This document shows positions 1 to 8,996 of a DNA stretch of 64,000 nucleotides, one piece after another (position 1 is the stretch's first letter; each line of letters opens with the position of its first letter). The stretch spans positions 3,660,451 through 3,724,450 of the forward strand of contig AP024683.1 in NCBI GenBank assembly GCA_025999455.1. The letters are read 5' to 3'. Source of the DNA: Geminicoccaceae bacterium. GTDB lineage: Bacteria; Pseudomonadota; Alphaproteobacteria; Geminicoccales; Geminicoccaceae. The notes under the pieces were generated by a model, which was not told the origin of the DNA, did no database searches, and was given only the letters and a program-made list of their open reading frames with translations. The position numbers were made by a program, and so were the translations under genes.

Positions 1-2
1 AC

Positions 3-863
3 CACATCGTGGGCGCTCTGGTCGTCGAGACCGCCGAGAGTCGCTGGTTGCTGCCGGTCGATCCCGGCAGCGCGCGACCGGATCGGCCCCGAGATTGGAT
101 CCGGGTCGACGAGCCGCCGGCCATCGGCGTCGCCGACGCCGGTCGACCGACTCTCGACGTGCTGCGCAACGGTGGGCTCGAGGCGAGGATCCTGGTCACC
201 AACGCCAAGCTCGGGCACGAGGAATGGCGGCGCGAGCACGTCCTGATCTATGCCGACGGGCTCGGGCGGCATTACCGTCTGCCGGGCAGCTCGACCTTCC
301 TCCCGGTGCCCTCCTGTCGGGTCTGCGACGACAGCTACGACCTCGGCAGCCAGGCGGTCTCGGGGCGAAGCGCGCCCTTCTTCGCCCGCCTCGGTCTGCA
401 ACCCTGGAACGAGACCGGGGGGTCGACCGGTCCGGCGGGGCCGATCGACTACAATCGGCGGGTGTTCCCGACCACCTTCTTCGCCGCCCCCGACCCGGCC
501 ACGCGCACCTTGCGGGCCGTCGAGGGCGAGACCGTGAGTTTGCGCGTGGCGCAGCCCTACGGACGGGCACGCCAGCACGCGTTCACCCTGCTCGGCCACG
601 ACTACCCCGATCTCCTGCCCCATTTCGGCTCGCCATCGGCGGTGCTGATGGCGCCCGGCCGAGCGTTCACGGCGACGCTCTGCCGAACTTGGGACCCACG
701 CGAGCGGTTCGACGGAACCTCGCCCTGGTACGGTTACGAGGATCGTCCGTGCCTCCGTGGCGGCGCGCGGGCCGGTCGTTGGCTCTGGCGCGACGGCCCG
801 GCGATGTTCTTCGCCGGCGGCATGTGGGGTGTGTTCGACGTCGCGCCGGCGTCATCCCCCTGA
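3..863 (+). CDS. Cupredoxin / multicopper-oxidase-like protein, 3' part
   Basis: The reading frame is open to the left edge, so only the C-terminal ~286 residues are present. It opens with HIVGALVVE, the strand pattern of a cupredoxin domain. A second cupredoxin-like domain follows, with RQHAFTLLGHDY resembling the copper-binding HxFxLHGH segment of multicopper oxidases, and ends with AGGMWGVFDV. At the last domain, where laccase-type enzymes have an HCHxxxH copper cluster, this protein has GRWLWRDGPAMFF. The type 1/3 copper ligands therefore seem to be lost there, and oxidase activity is uncertain. The next gene starts 25 bp downstream in the same direction and two genes later there is a copper chaperone, which supports a periplasmic copper role. 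The assignment is by fold pattern only; the upstream half is needed to decide. Confidence 0.6.
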   Translation, partial: HIVGALVVETAESRWLLPVDPGSARPDRPRDWIRVDEPPAIGVADAGRPTLDVLRNGGLEARILVTNAKLGHEEWRREHVLIYADGLGRHYRLPGSSTFLPVPSCRVCDDSYDLGSQAVSGRSAPFFARLGLQPWNETGGSTGPAGPIDYNRRVFPTTFFAAPDPATRTLRAVEGETVSLRVAQPYGRARQHAFTLLGHDYPDLLPHFGSPSAVLMAPGRAFTATLCRTWDPRERFDGTSPWYGYEDRPCLRGGARAGRWLWRDGPAMFFAGGMWGVFDVAPASSP

Positions 864-888
864 GCAGCGGCCGGTCGGGGTCCGCGCC

Positions 889-2667
889 ATGCCGGCTCTC
901 CTCCTGGGCATCCTTGCGGGGCTGGTCGGACCCCTCACCGCCCTCGCGCTCGAGGTCGGGCTCGCCATTCGGGACGAGGCTGGAAGGCCGATCTCCGTGA
1001 TCCACCCGGGAAGCACGGTGCACCTCGAGATCGAGGTGCGCGATCCGTCGAGCGGCTGGCCGCCCGCCCGACCGCCCCGCGCCTGGTTGGTCCCGGCCGG
1101 CCCTGCGGGAGAGCCTTGCGCGCTCCGGGCGGCTCGTCTCGTCCAGCGTGGCGCCGATCCGCTCCGCGAGCGGCCGCTCGACGGTTATCGACTGCTGCTC
1201 TTCGGACCGGACGGAGAGCTCGCTTTCGTCGACCCTCGCCTCCGTCTCGCTTCGGCCCACCTCCAATCGGTCCTGCGGCTCCCGGCCACTCCGACACTCG
1301 CCCTTCTCGACACGCAGCGCGCCCTTCTCTGGGCGGCCCTGCCGGACGAAGGTCTGCTACGGATCGATGTCGCAGGAGCGGGACGGTTCGAACGGCTGGA
1401 GACCGGGGCCGCCGTTCGAGCGGCAGCCCTGCTCGGCGACGGAAGGCTCGTGACGGCCCTCGCCGACCGTCGGCTCGTCGTCCGCGACGCGCGGGGTAGG
1501 TCGCTCGCAGCGCTGGAGCTCCCGGCACCCGCCACCGTCCTCGTGGCGGATCCGCTCGGCGATCGCCTCTGGTCGGGCGGACCGGACGGACTCTCGATCG
1601 TCGAATGGAAACCCGACGGGTCACCCGGCCGACGGGCTCTTTCCGACATCCGGGTGGACGGGCTCGTGCTCTTGCCGCGCAGCCGCCTCGTCCTCGCGCT
1701 GCAGGAGGGGACGGTGGCGAGTTTCGATGCCGACGAAGAGACGCTCCTCGCCCGCACGCCCTTCACGTCCGGGGCGGATTTACTCCGCGCCACCCCCGAC
1801 GAGCGGTTCGTCCTGGCCCCGAACCGGGCCACGGGTGTGGTGAGTCTGCTCGACGGGGCGAGCGGGAGGCTGCTCGCCGCCCTCGCTCTCGAAGAGGGGG
1901 TCGAGGAAGTGGGACTGGCCGCGAACACGGCCTATTTCGCTTCGTCGCCGTCCGCGCGGATCGCGCTCTTGCCATTGGCCGGGGTCGAGCCGGGCCGCTT
2001 GCCACCGCTCGCTCAACTCGTCGCCGGCGTCGCACCGCGCGGCCCCGCGGGACGTCTGCCGCGTCTCGTCCCGCCCCCGGACGGGCGCGGCATGCTCGTC
2101 CTCGCGCCGGGAGAACGGCGGGTGTTCGTGCACGGAGAAGGTTCGATGCTCGCGCCCTCGACCGCCCTTCCGGTACCGTTCGCCGACGCGCGAGGTCTGC
2201 TCGCCCAGCCGCTCGGTCCGAGACCGGCCGGTCCGGGACGCTTCGAGGTCGGAACGGAGCTTCCCCCCGGTTTGCGAGATCTCGTGCTGCTGTTCACCGA
2301 TCCCCCCGAGGCCCACTGCCTGCCGCTCCCGGTCGTCGGCGATGACGAGCCGGTCGAGCCGGTCCGGCGTCCCGTGTTCCGCCTCCACCCGCCTGCGGCC
2401 CGCCCGGTCGCGACGATCCCCTCCCGTTTCGTCCTCGAGCTCGAGACACCGACGGGCGAACCGCTCCGACCGGAAGTCCTGGCGATCTCGACCCGCACCG
2501 GCTGGTTCACGCGCCGGCAGGCGAAACCCGAGGATCCGACCCGGTTCGAGGTCGACATCGCCTTCCCCGAGCCCGGTTCCTACGAGCTTTTGGTGCGAGT
2601 TCCCGAGCTCGGGCTCGACTACGCGGACGGACCCGGCCTGACACTCGAGGTCGAGAGCCTCCGATGA
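889..2667 (+). CDS. Secreted beta-propeller protein (YVTN/quinoprotein-like repeats) with Ig-like flanks
   Basis: A 592-residue protein. I chose the ATG at 889 because it begins a clean signal peptide (MPALLLGILAGLVGPLTALA); the longer frame upstream overlaps the preceding gene. Residues ~30-105 look like a beta-rich N-terminal domain. Residues ~110-400 contain repeated blade-like units (for example LLDTQRALLWAALPDEGLLRIDV and VVSLLDGASGRLLAALALE) typical of YVTN/NHL-type propellers. Residues ~465-590 look like an Ig-like domain ending in a GSYELLVRVPELGLDY strand pair. Such propellers accompany PQQ-dependent alcohol dehydrogenase systems and cytochrome operons; the role here is unknown and may be scaffolding or metal/redox partner binding. 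Its stop overlaps the start of the SCO gene as ATGA. Confidence 0.6.
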   Translation: MPALLLGILAGLVGPLTALALEVGLAIRDEAGRPISVIHPGSTVHLEIEVRDPSSGWPPARPPRAWLVPAGPAGEPCALRAARLVQRGADPLRERPLDGYRLLLFGPDGELAFVDPRLRLASAHLQSVLRLPATPTLALLDTQRALLWAALPDEGLLRIDVAGAGRFERLETGAAVRAAALLGDGRLVTALADRRLVVRDARGRSLAALELPAPATVLVADPLGDRLWSGGPDGLSIVEWKPDGSPGRRALSDIRVDGLVLLPRSRLVLALQEGTVASFDADEETLLARTPFTSGADLLRATPDERFVLAPNRATGVVSLLDGASGRLLAALALEEGVEEVGLAANTAYFASSPSARIALLPLAGVEPGRLPPLAQLVAGVAPRGPAGRLPRLVPPPDGRGMLVLAPGERRVFVHGEGSMLAPSTALPVPFADARGLLAQPLGPRPAGPGRFEVGTELPPGLRDLVLLFTDPPEAHCLPLPVVGDDEPVEPVRRPVFRLHPPAARPVATIPSRFVLELETPTGEPLRPEVLAISTRTGWFTRRQAKPEDPTRFEVDIAFPEPGSYELLVRVPELGLDYADGPGLTLEVESLR

Positions 2668-3242
2668 CGAGCCGCCGTCGTCTCCTCGTCGCGTCCTGTG
2701 CGGTGCTGATCGGCCAGGCGCGCACGGTTCGAAGCGAGGGGGCGGTCGAGCCGCGTGCCCGCCGGCTGCGCCGGGAAGAGGTGTGGGTGGAGGACGCCTC
2801 CGGCCGGCGGCAGCGCTTTTGGGCCGACATCGTGGCCGACCGGCTCGTGGTCTTGAACCCGATCTTCACCCAATGCTCCAGTCTCTGCCCGATCACGAAC
2901 GCCGTGATGGCCGAACTCCAAGACCTGCTCGCCGACGACCTGACGCGGCGCGTACGGCTCGTGAGCCTCGGAATCGACCCGTTCGGCGACACCGGACCGG
3001 CACTCCGGGCGATGGCCCGCGAGCTCGGCGCCGGTCCGGCGTGGCTCTGGATCCGCGCCGAGCCGAACGAGCTCGATCGACTCCTCCGCATGCTGTCCGC
3101 CGGCACGGGCCCCGTCGAGGATCACCCGCCACTCTTCCTCCTGCTCGACGGCCGAACCGGCGAAGCGCTCCGGGCCGACGGCATCCCGCCCGCCGAGCGA
3201 TTGGCCGAGCTCGTTCGGAACCGACTGGGCCCGGGCGGATGA
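2664..3242 (+). CDS. SCO1/SenC/PrrC-family copper chaperone
   Basis: A 192-residue exported thioredoxin-fold protein. It has an N-terminal hydrophobic leader with three arginines (MTSRRRLLVASCAVLIG). The SCO metal site is complete: the CxxxC motif is FTQCSSLCPIT (Cys71, Cys75) and the distal histidine is His154 in VEDHPPLFLLLD, with the family IDPFGDT segment between them. SCO proteins deliver copper to CuA of cytochrome oxidase or act as periplasmic thiol/copper chaperones for other cuproproteins. The gene overlaps the propeller gene by ATGA (2664-2667) and the cytochrome gene by ATGA (3239-3242), so the three are probably translated as one unit. Its natural client could be the cupredoxin protein at the start of the operon. 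The family call is firm; the client is inference. Confidence 0.85.
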   Translation: MTSRRRLLVASCAVLIGQARTVRSEGAVEPRARRLRREEVWVEDASGRRQRFWADIVADRLVVLNPIFTQCSSLCPITNAVMAELQDLLADDLTRRVRLVSLGIDPFGDTGPALRAMARELGAGPAWLWIRAEPNELDRLLRMLSAGTGPVEDHPPLFLLLDGRTGEALRADGIPPAERLAELVRNRLGPGG

Positions 3243-4642
3243 AAGGGCTCGTCCGAGCTCTCGCGCTCGCGCTGATCGTCTCGACCCTGCCCGCGACCCG
3301 CTCACCGAGCGCCGAGACGACAGGCGGCGGACTCTGGCGCGACGGGCAGCTCGCCGGTCGGCCGGTCGAAGCTCGGCTCGAGCCGACCGGCCAGGTCCTT
3401 CGAGGTAAAACGGTGGCCTGTGCCCGCTGCCACGGGAGCGAGGCCGAGGGCGGCGGTGAGGGCGGCGTGCGCGCCCCGGCCCTGGTCCGCCGCGGCGCCC
3501 GTTCACCGGGTCTCGACGAAGCGACACTCGCCCGGGCACTCACATTCGGTATCGGTCTCGACGGCCGGCGCCTGCATCCGGCGATGCCCCGATACGCACT
3601 CGAATCCGCCGCCGTCGACGCTCTGCTCGCGGAGCTCGACCGACTGGCCCGGCGGTCGATCGAGGGGGTGGCGCCGCGCCGTCTCCGCTTCGCCACCGTA
3701 TGGCCGGCCGGACCGGTGCGCGAATCGCTGCACGCACTCGTCGAGCGTTGGCGCCACCTGATCCTGGTGGAGGGAGGCATCTTCCATCGCGAGGTCGAAC
3801 TCCTCGTCTTACCGAACGAGACGACAGCGGCACTCGCGACGCTCGGACGACAGCCGGCGCTCGCCCTCTTGCTCGACGACGCACCGGCCGACCTGCTCGC
3901 TGCTCTGCGCGGTCGAGAGCTGCCCGAGCTCTTCCCGTTGCGGCCGGCCTACGGCCGGGAACCCGGTTCGGTGCGTCGGCTGGGCGCCCCGCTCGCCGTC
4001 GAGGCGAGGCTCTTGCTCGAGGCACTGATCGACGATCTCGACGGTCGGGGAACGATCGACATCGTGGCCGAGCCCGAACTCGTCGCGACGTTGGAGCCGC
4101 TCTTGGAGCGTCACCCGGCCCTCGTTCGGACGAGCGGGCCCGGGGTCGATGCCCTGCTCCTTTTGAGGCCGCCCGCCGGCGCACGAGCTCGGCGCATCTA
4201 TGCGCCCGTGGACCTGTTGGCCCGGGTCGGCCCCGCCCTGCCCGCCGCCGCGGAGCGGATCGTGGTGACCGACCCGCGCGCCTTACCGCCGGGCTCCCCC
4301 GAACCCTCCCCGCGAGCTCGTCGATTGCTCGGCGATCCGGCCACCGCTGGTCCGCTCCTGCGGCACGCCGGCGCCGCCCTCCTCGTGCTCGAAACCGCAC
4401 TGCGGCGGCTCGGTCGTGACGTGACCCGAGCTCGACTGCTCGCTGCCCTCGACGAGCTCGGTACCGTCACCACGGGTCTCGTGCCGCCCTGGAGTGCGCG
4501 GCCGGGTCCGGAAGCCGGAGCGGCGGTCATCCGCATCGATCGACGTACCGGCGAACGATCGATCGACCCCTGGCGGCGGCCCGGCGAAGCGCCGAACGCC
4601 GGCCGCCGTCTCGAGGACGAGAACCGCAGGAGCGAACGATGA
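3239..4642 (+). CDS. Cytochrome c fused to a periplasmic-binding-protein-like domain
   Basis: A 467-residue exported protein starting at the ATG that overlaps the SCO stop. A signal peptide occupies about residues 1-25. Residues ~45-135 form one c-type cytochrome domain with haem attachment CARCH (Cys61, Cys64, His65) and a likely axial Met116 in HPAMPRY. From ~150 onward the sequence has no haem motif and resembles a type 1 periplasmic binding fold (LivK/Peripla_BP_6 style); the C-terminal segment LETALRRLGRDVTRARLLAALDEL followed by LGTVTTGLVPPWS is characteristic. Substrate-binding-like proteins of this type occur in PQQ-dependent alcohol dehydrogenase systems, but usually as separate polypeptides. 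The fusion suggests a ligand-sensing or ligand-gated electron carrier. The haem domain is certain; the second domain is a fold guess. Confidence 0.7.
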   Translation: MKGLVRALALALIVSTLPATRSPSAETTGGGLWRDGQLAGRPVEARLEPTGQVLRGKTVACARCHGSEAEGGGEGGVRAPALVRRGARSPGLDEATLARALTFGIGLDGRRLHPAMPRYALESAAVDALLAELDRLARRSIEGVAPRRLRFATVWPAGPVRESLHALVERWRHLILVEGGIFHREVELLVLPNETTAALATLGRQPALALLLDDAPADLLAALRGRELPELFPLRPAYGREPGSVRRLGAPLAVEARLLLEALIDDLDGRGTIDIVAEPELVATLEPLLERHPALVRTSGPGVDALLLLRPPAGARARRIYAPVDLLARVGPALPAAAERIVVTDPRALPPGSPEPSPRARRLLGDPATAGPLLRHAGAALLVLETALRRLGRDVTRARLLAALDELGTVTTGLVPPWSARPGPEAGAAVIRIDRRTGERSIDPWRRPGEAPNAGRRLEDENRRSER

Positions 4643-6402
4643 CGAAGCTCGGGCCCCGTCGGACCTTCGTCGGGGGCATCGCACCGCCGGTTCTCGCTGC
4701 CTTGCTCGCCGCGCTCCCTCTTTCGGGCGGTACGGGCGAACCGGCGTTCGCCGCGACGGATCTGCCGGCGGCACTGATCGAACGCGCCGATCGGTCGCGC
4801 GCGAGGCTGCCGGTCATCGTGAAGCTGCGCCGCGAGCCGTCCGACGATGCGGGCGTGAAGGCTCGGACCGCGGGCCTGGCGGCTCGGATGGCCGGTGCGG
4901 TACCGTTGGGCCCGTCGCTGCGCGCGGCTCCCGAACGAGTGACCGCTTGGGTCGACGGCGAGCGGCTGCGCCAGCTCGCTGCCGATCCGGACGTCGCGGA
5001 GATCGTGCCGAACACCGCCTTCGCCCTACCGCGCGCCGAGGCGAGCGCGACCGTCGCCTCGCCACTCCCGGGTGCTCCGGCCGATGCCGGGCGCGGCGCG
5101 CTCGTGGCCATCGTCGACACGGGGGTCGACGGCACGCATCCGGCACTCGCCGGCCGCGTCGTGGCGGAATTCTGCAGCTCCTTCGCGAGCGCGCTCGTCG
5201 ACGGCCGACCGCTGCAACCGATCGCCTCGCTCTGCCCCGGCGGCGAGACGAGGGTCGAGGGCCCGGGCGCGGCACGGCCTTGCACGCTGCCGCGCTGCGA
5301 GCACGGCACGCACGTGGCGGGCATTGCCGCCGGTGCCGGCCTGCCGGAAACGGACGGCCGCCCGCTCGGCTGGGCGCCTGCTGCCGAGATCGTGGCGGTC
5401 CAGGTGTTCTCGAGGGTCGACGATCCGGTTCTCTGCGGCGGACCGGCGCCCTGTGTGCTCGCCTTCCGCAGCGCCATCCTCGATGCCCTGGACTGGCTCA
5501 CCGAGCTCGCCCGTGAACGACCGATCGCTGCGGTCAATCTGAGCCTCGGCGATCTGGGCCCGCACGGCAGCGGCTTCCGCTTCTCCTGCGAGGCCGAACA
5601 TCCCGATGTGAGCGAAGCGATCGCCCGACTCGAAGCGCTCGGTACGACGGTGGTGGCCGCCTCGGGTAACGATTGGCTGACCGGGCGGATCGCCTGGCCC
5701 GCCTGCATCGCCAAGGCGGTCGCGGTCGCCGCCGCCGACCAGCCGGTCACCCGGGTCGACGACTTCGCGAATTTCGGCCCGACCGTCGATCTCGTGGCGC
5801 CGGGCACCGCGATCTTGTCCGCGGTGCCCGGTTCCGCGTTGGCAACCATGACCGGCACGTCCATGGCCGCTCCGGCGGTGGCGGGTGCCATCGCTCGCAT
5901 GGTCGCCGCAGGCGGCGCGCCGAACGGTGTGCGAGCGGCGCTGGCGCTCGCCGACGCGGGCGCCGCCCGACCGCTCGGTCGCCCCCTCCTCGTGACCTAC
6001 ACGCGACCGAGCGTCGGTCCGGCCCCGGCCGTCGCGGCGGCCCGGCCGGTGGAGCCGGAGCCACGAGTTTCCGGGCCCGCGGCGGCGCCACTTTCCGCCG
6101 CCGCAAGCCAACCGGCCTCGGAGTCCGCCGCAGGCGCGCCGTTCGGGACTCGGGCGTTGCTGCTCGGTTATCCGAAATCCGCGACACCCGACCCGAACGC
6201 CGTCGAAACGGCACTGGCCCGGGCCTTGGGGCTCGTCGCCGGAAAGGAGCTCGTGGTACGGCCCGCCCCGGGTGGACTCGTGGTCGAGGCCGACAGGCCG
6301 CTCGAGGCCGCGAGGACCGGAGCCGCCTTGCCGGGTGCCCTCGCGCCGCGCTCCGTCACGGCTCAGATCGGCGCCGAGCCCTTGTCGGGTCCGAAACGCT
6401 AA
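4639..6402 (+). CDS. Secreted subtilisin-like serine protease (S8 family)
   Basis: A 587-residue protease with a signal peptide (~1-39), an inhibitor-like propeptide region (~55-125, including PDVAEIVPN) and a complete S8 catalytic domain. Asp160 lies in VAIVDTGVDGTHP, His222 in HGTHVAG, the oxyanion Asn344 in ASGN, and Ser408 in GTSMAAP. Six cysteines lie within the catalytic domain (about residues 179-317), compatible with disulphides and export. A Pro/Ala-rich linker (~460-510) leads to a ~75-residue C-terminal domain of unknown function. The start overlaps the cytochrome stop by ATGA. It may mature or turn over the other exported products of this operon; this is inference from position. 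It ends 9 bp before a convergent gene. Confidence 0.9.
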   Translation: MTKLGPRRTFVGGIAPPVLAALLAALPLSGGTGEPAFAATDLPAALIERADRSRARLPVIVKLRREPSDDAGVKARTAGLAARMAGAVPLGPSLRAAPERVTAWVDGERLRQLAADPDVAEIVPNTAFALPRAEASATVASPLPGAPADAGRGALVAIVDTGVDGTHPALAGRVVAEFCSSFASALVDGRPLQPIASLCPGGETRVEGPGAARPCTLPRCEHGTHVAGIAAGAGLPETDGRPLGWAPAAEIVAVQVFSRVDDPVLCGGPAPCVLAFRSAILDALDWLTELARERPIAAVNLSLGDLGPHGSGFRFSCEAEHPDVSEAIARLEALGTTVVAASGNDWLTGRIAWPACIAKAVAVAAADQPVTRVDDFANFGPTVDLVAPGTAILSAVPGSALATMTGTSMAAPAVAGAIARMVAAGGAPNGVRAALALADAGAARPLGRPLLVTYTRPSVGPAPAVAAARPVEPEPRVSGPAAAPLSAAASQPASESAAGAPFGTRALLLGYPKSATPDPNAVETALARALGLVAGKELVVRPAPGGLVVEADRPLEAARTGAALPGALAPRSVTAQIGAEPLSGPKR

Positions 6403-6411
6403 TACGCCCCC

Positions 6412-7800
6412 TCACCCTTCCGCCACGACCTTCCCCGGGTTGAGGATGTTCTTCGGGTCGAGGGCGCGTTTGAGGGTGCGCATCAAGACGATCTCTTCGG
6501 CGCTGCGGGCATGGCCGAGCCAGGGGCGCTTCAAGGTGCCGATCCCGTGCTCGGCCGAGATCGTCCCGCCATGGGCGCGCACGAGGCCGTAGAGGATCTC
6601 GGTGACCTCCTCGTAGGGCTGCCGGGGGACCCCGGGCACGTGGACGACGACGTGCAGGTTCGAATCCCCGAGATGGCCGAAGAAGACCGCGACGGTGCCG
6701 GCGAACCGCGCTCGGAGCGCCGACTCGGCCTCGCGCGCGAAGGCCTCGGTGCGGTCGATCGGCAGGCCCAGATCGTAACCGAAATGCGGGCCGATGATCC
6801 GACCCCACTCGGCCACCGCGTCGCGGATCGCCCAGAAGGCGCGGACATCCGCCCGGCTCTGCGCGACCGCCGCATCGGCGAGGATGCCCGCATCCAGCAT
6901 CCGCTCGAGGAAGGCTTCGACGCGCGGCGCATCGAACCGCTCCTCGCTCCCCTGCACCTCGAGGAGGACGTAATAGCCGTGGCGGCCCGCGAGCGGCGAA
7001 CGCACACCCGAGGCGCGTTCGACGACGAGGTCGTAGAAGCGCGGCCACATGACCTCGAAGGCGGAAAGCAGCGGGCCGAGCCCGGCGCGTGCCTCCTCGA
7101 GCAGCCGCACGACCGCGGCGAAATCGGGGAGCCCGCAGAAGGCCGCCGTGGTCCAAGCCGGTAAGGGCCAGAGGCGCAGCACGGCCCGGGTGATCACGCC
7201 GAGCGTGCCCTCCGAGCCCAAGAAGAGCTGCTTCCAATCGTAGCCGGCATTGTTCTTGAGCATCTTGTTCAGGTTCGAGACGATCGTGCCGTCGGCGAGC
7301 ACGACCTCGAGCCCGAGCACCATCTCGCGCGCCATGCCGTAGCGGATCACCCGGTTGCCGCCGGCGTTCGTCGCGAGATTGCCGCCGATCGCGCAGGAGC
7401 CGCGCGCGCCGAGATCGAGCGCCACGAGGAAGCCCGCGGCCTCGGCGGCCCGCTGCACGGTCTCGAGCGGCGTGCCCGAGCGGACCGTCATCGTCGCCAT
7501 GGCCCGGTCGATCTCCTCGACCCCGACGAGCCGCTCGAGCGAGAGGGCGACCGAGCCGGGTGTCGGGCGGGCGCCGCCGCAGAGGCCCGTGAGCCCGCCT
7601 TGCGGGACGACCGGCACGCCGGCCGCGTGGCAGATCCGCAGCACCGAGGCGACCTCGGCCGCATCGCGCGGCCGCACGAGGGCCAGAGGCCGGACCGGCT
7701 CCAGCCCGCTCCAATCCGTGCGGTTGCGCTCCGGTACCTCCTCGCCCGCGAACACCGCGCCGGGTCCGAGGGCCCGCTCGAGCGCCGCCACGACGTCCAT
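6412..7800 (-). CDS. FAD-linked 2-hydroxyacid dehydrogenase (GlcD / D-2-hydroxyglutarate dehydrogenase type)
   Basis: A 462-residue flavoprotein of the VAO/PCMH family. The N-terminal FAD-binding domain carries VVPQGGLTGLCGG (~65-77). The C-terminal substrate domain has the metal/substrate motifs FGHLGDSNLHVVVH and SAEHGIGTLKR seen in D-lactate, glycolate and D-2-hydroxyglutarate dehydrogenases. Two adjacent ATGs exist at 7803 and 7800; GGAGG lies too close to the first, so I used the second. There is no signal peptide, so it should be a cytoplasmic or membrane-peripheral dehydrogenase passing electrons to quinone. It stands alone and convergent to the operon above. The exact hydroxyacid cannot be read from sequence. 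Confidence 0.85.
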   Translation of the reverse strand: MDVVAALERALGPGAVFAGEEVPERNRTDWSGLEPVRPLALVRPRDAAEVASVLRICHAAGVPVVPQGGLTGLCGGARPTPGSVALSLERLVGVEEIDRAMATMTVRSGTPLETVQRAAEAAGFLVALDLGARGSCAIGGNLATNAGGNRVIRYGMAREMVLGLEVVLADGTIVSNLNKMLKNNAGYDWKQLFLGSEGTLGVITRAVLRLWPLPAWTTAAFCGLPDFAAVVRLLEEARAGLGPLLSAFEVMWPRFYDLVVERASGVRSPLAGRHGYYVLLEVQGSEERFDAPRVEAFLERMLDAGILADAAVAQSRADVRAFWAIRDAVAEWGRIIGPHFGYDLGLPIDRTEAFAREAESALRARFAGTVAVFFGHLGDSNLHVVVHVPGVPRQPYEEVTEILYGLVRAHGGTISAEHGIGTLKRPWLGHARSAEEIVLMRTLKRALDPKNILNPGKVVAEG

Positions 7801-8000
7801 CATTCCTCCCGCGAGCCGTCCGCGTGGCGATCCAGCACGCTGCCGCGGCCGGCGTCCAGCGGATCCCCGCGCAGCCCTCGCCTGCGACCGGGACACCACG
7901 CCACGGCGCGCGCGATGGTAGCCTGTGTTCCGCGAGCTGGTCGCGGCGCTTATATGAGCATTCTCTGATAGACGACGGCCGACCGTTCGGGAGACGCCCG

Positions 8001-8996
8001 ATGCGCTTCGCCCCTCTCTTCGTGCTCCTCGCCCTCCTCGCCGCCGGCGAGGCCGGGGCCGAGGTCTTCGTCGCCGAACGGCGGATCGTCGAGGACCGGA
8101 AGGCCGTGGTCGCGACGGTCGAGAGCGTGCGCGAGGTCGAAGCGCGCACCCGGATCGGCGGGACGCTCGCGAAACTCCTCGTCCGGGAGGGCGATCGGGT
8201 CGAGGCCGGGGCCTTGTTGGCCGAGGTCGAGGACAAGAAGCTCGCCCTGGAGCTCACCGCCCTCGACGCCCGGCTCGAGGCCCTCGCCGCCCAGCGCCGG
8301 CAAGCCGCGCAGGATCTCGAGCGCGCCCGGACGCTGCGTGCACAAGGTGCGGTGCCGCAGGCCCGGCTCGACGAGGCGCAGGCGGTCTTCGACGTGATCG
8401 AGGCGCAGATCGCGGCGACCCGGGCGGAGCGTGCGGTCGTCGAGGAGCGGCGCCGCGAGGGCCGGGTCCTCGCCCCGCAGGCCGGGCGGATCCTCGCGGT
8501 CCGCGGCACCGAAGGGGCGGTCGTGATGCCGGGGGAGACGGTGGCCCGGCTCGCCACCCGGACCTACGTGCTGCGGCTCCGCCTGCCCGAACGCCACGCG
8601 CGGTTCATGCGGGCGGGCGACCCGGTCGAGGTCGGAGCGCGCGGGCTCGCCGACCGGCCGGATGCGGTGCTCGGAACCGGCAAACTCGTCCTCGTCTATC
8701 CCGAGCTCGAGAACGGCCAGGTCGTGGCCGATGCCGAAGTCGAGGGACTCGGCGATTTCTTCGTGGGCGAGCGGGTGCGTGTCACGATCGCCGCCGAGAA
8801 ACGCCCGGCGATCCTCGTACCCGAGGCCTATGTCCGGCGCGCGCCCGGGGTCGATCTCGTGCGGCTCGAAAACGGCCTCGAGGTGCCGGTCCAGCGCGGA
8901 CCCGTGCGGCGGGTCGAGGACCGGGTCATGGTCGAGATCCTCTCGGGCCTCGCCCCGGGTGACCGGCTCGTGCCGCCCGCGGGAGCCGCGCGATGA
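8001..8996 (+). CDS. RND efflux periplasmic adaptor (membrane fusion protein)
   Basis: A 331-residue protein with a signal peptide (MRFAPLFVLLALLAAGEAGA). It has a biotinyl-lipoyl-like hairpin (GGTLAKLLVREGDRVEAGALLAEVED), a long alpha-helical coiled-coil region rich in Ala/Glu/Arg (~85-150), then barrel and membrane-proximal domains. It bridges an inner-membrane RND pump to an outer-membrane channel. The ATG at 8001 was chosen for the signal peptide; the frame is open further upstream but without protein-like sequence. Its stop overlaps the pump start (ATGA at 8993). An AT-richer patch near 7950-7970 is the likely promoter side. No outer-membrane factor gene follows, so it must use one encoded elsewhere. 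Confidence 0.88.
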   Translation: MRFAPLFVLLALLAAGEAGAEVFVAERRIVEDRKAVVATVESVREVEARTRIGGTLAKLLVREGDRVEAGALLAEVEDKKLALELTALDARLEALAAQRRQAAQDLERARTLRAQGAVPQARLDEAQAVFDVIEAQIAATRAERAVVEERRREGRVLAPQAGRILAVRGTEGAVVMPGETVARLATRTYVLRLRLPERHARFMRAGDPVEVGARGLADRPDAVLGTGKLVLVYPELENGQVVADAEVEGLGDFFVGERVRVTIAAEKRPAILVPEAYVRRAPGVDLVRLENGLEVPVQRGPVRRVEDRVMVEILSGLAPGDRLVPPAGAAR

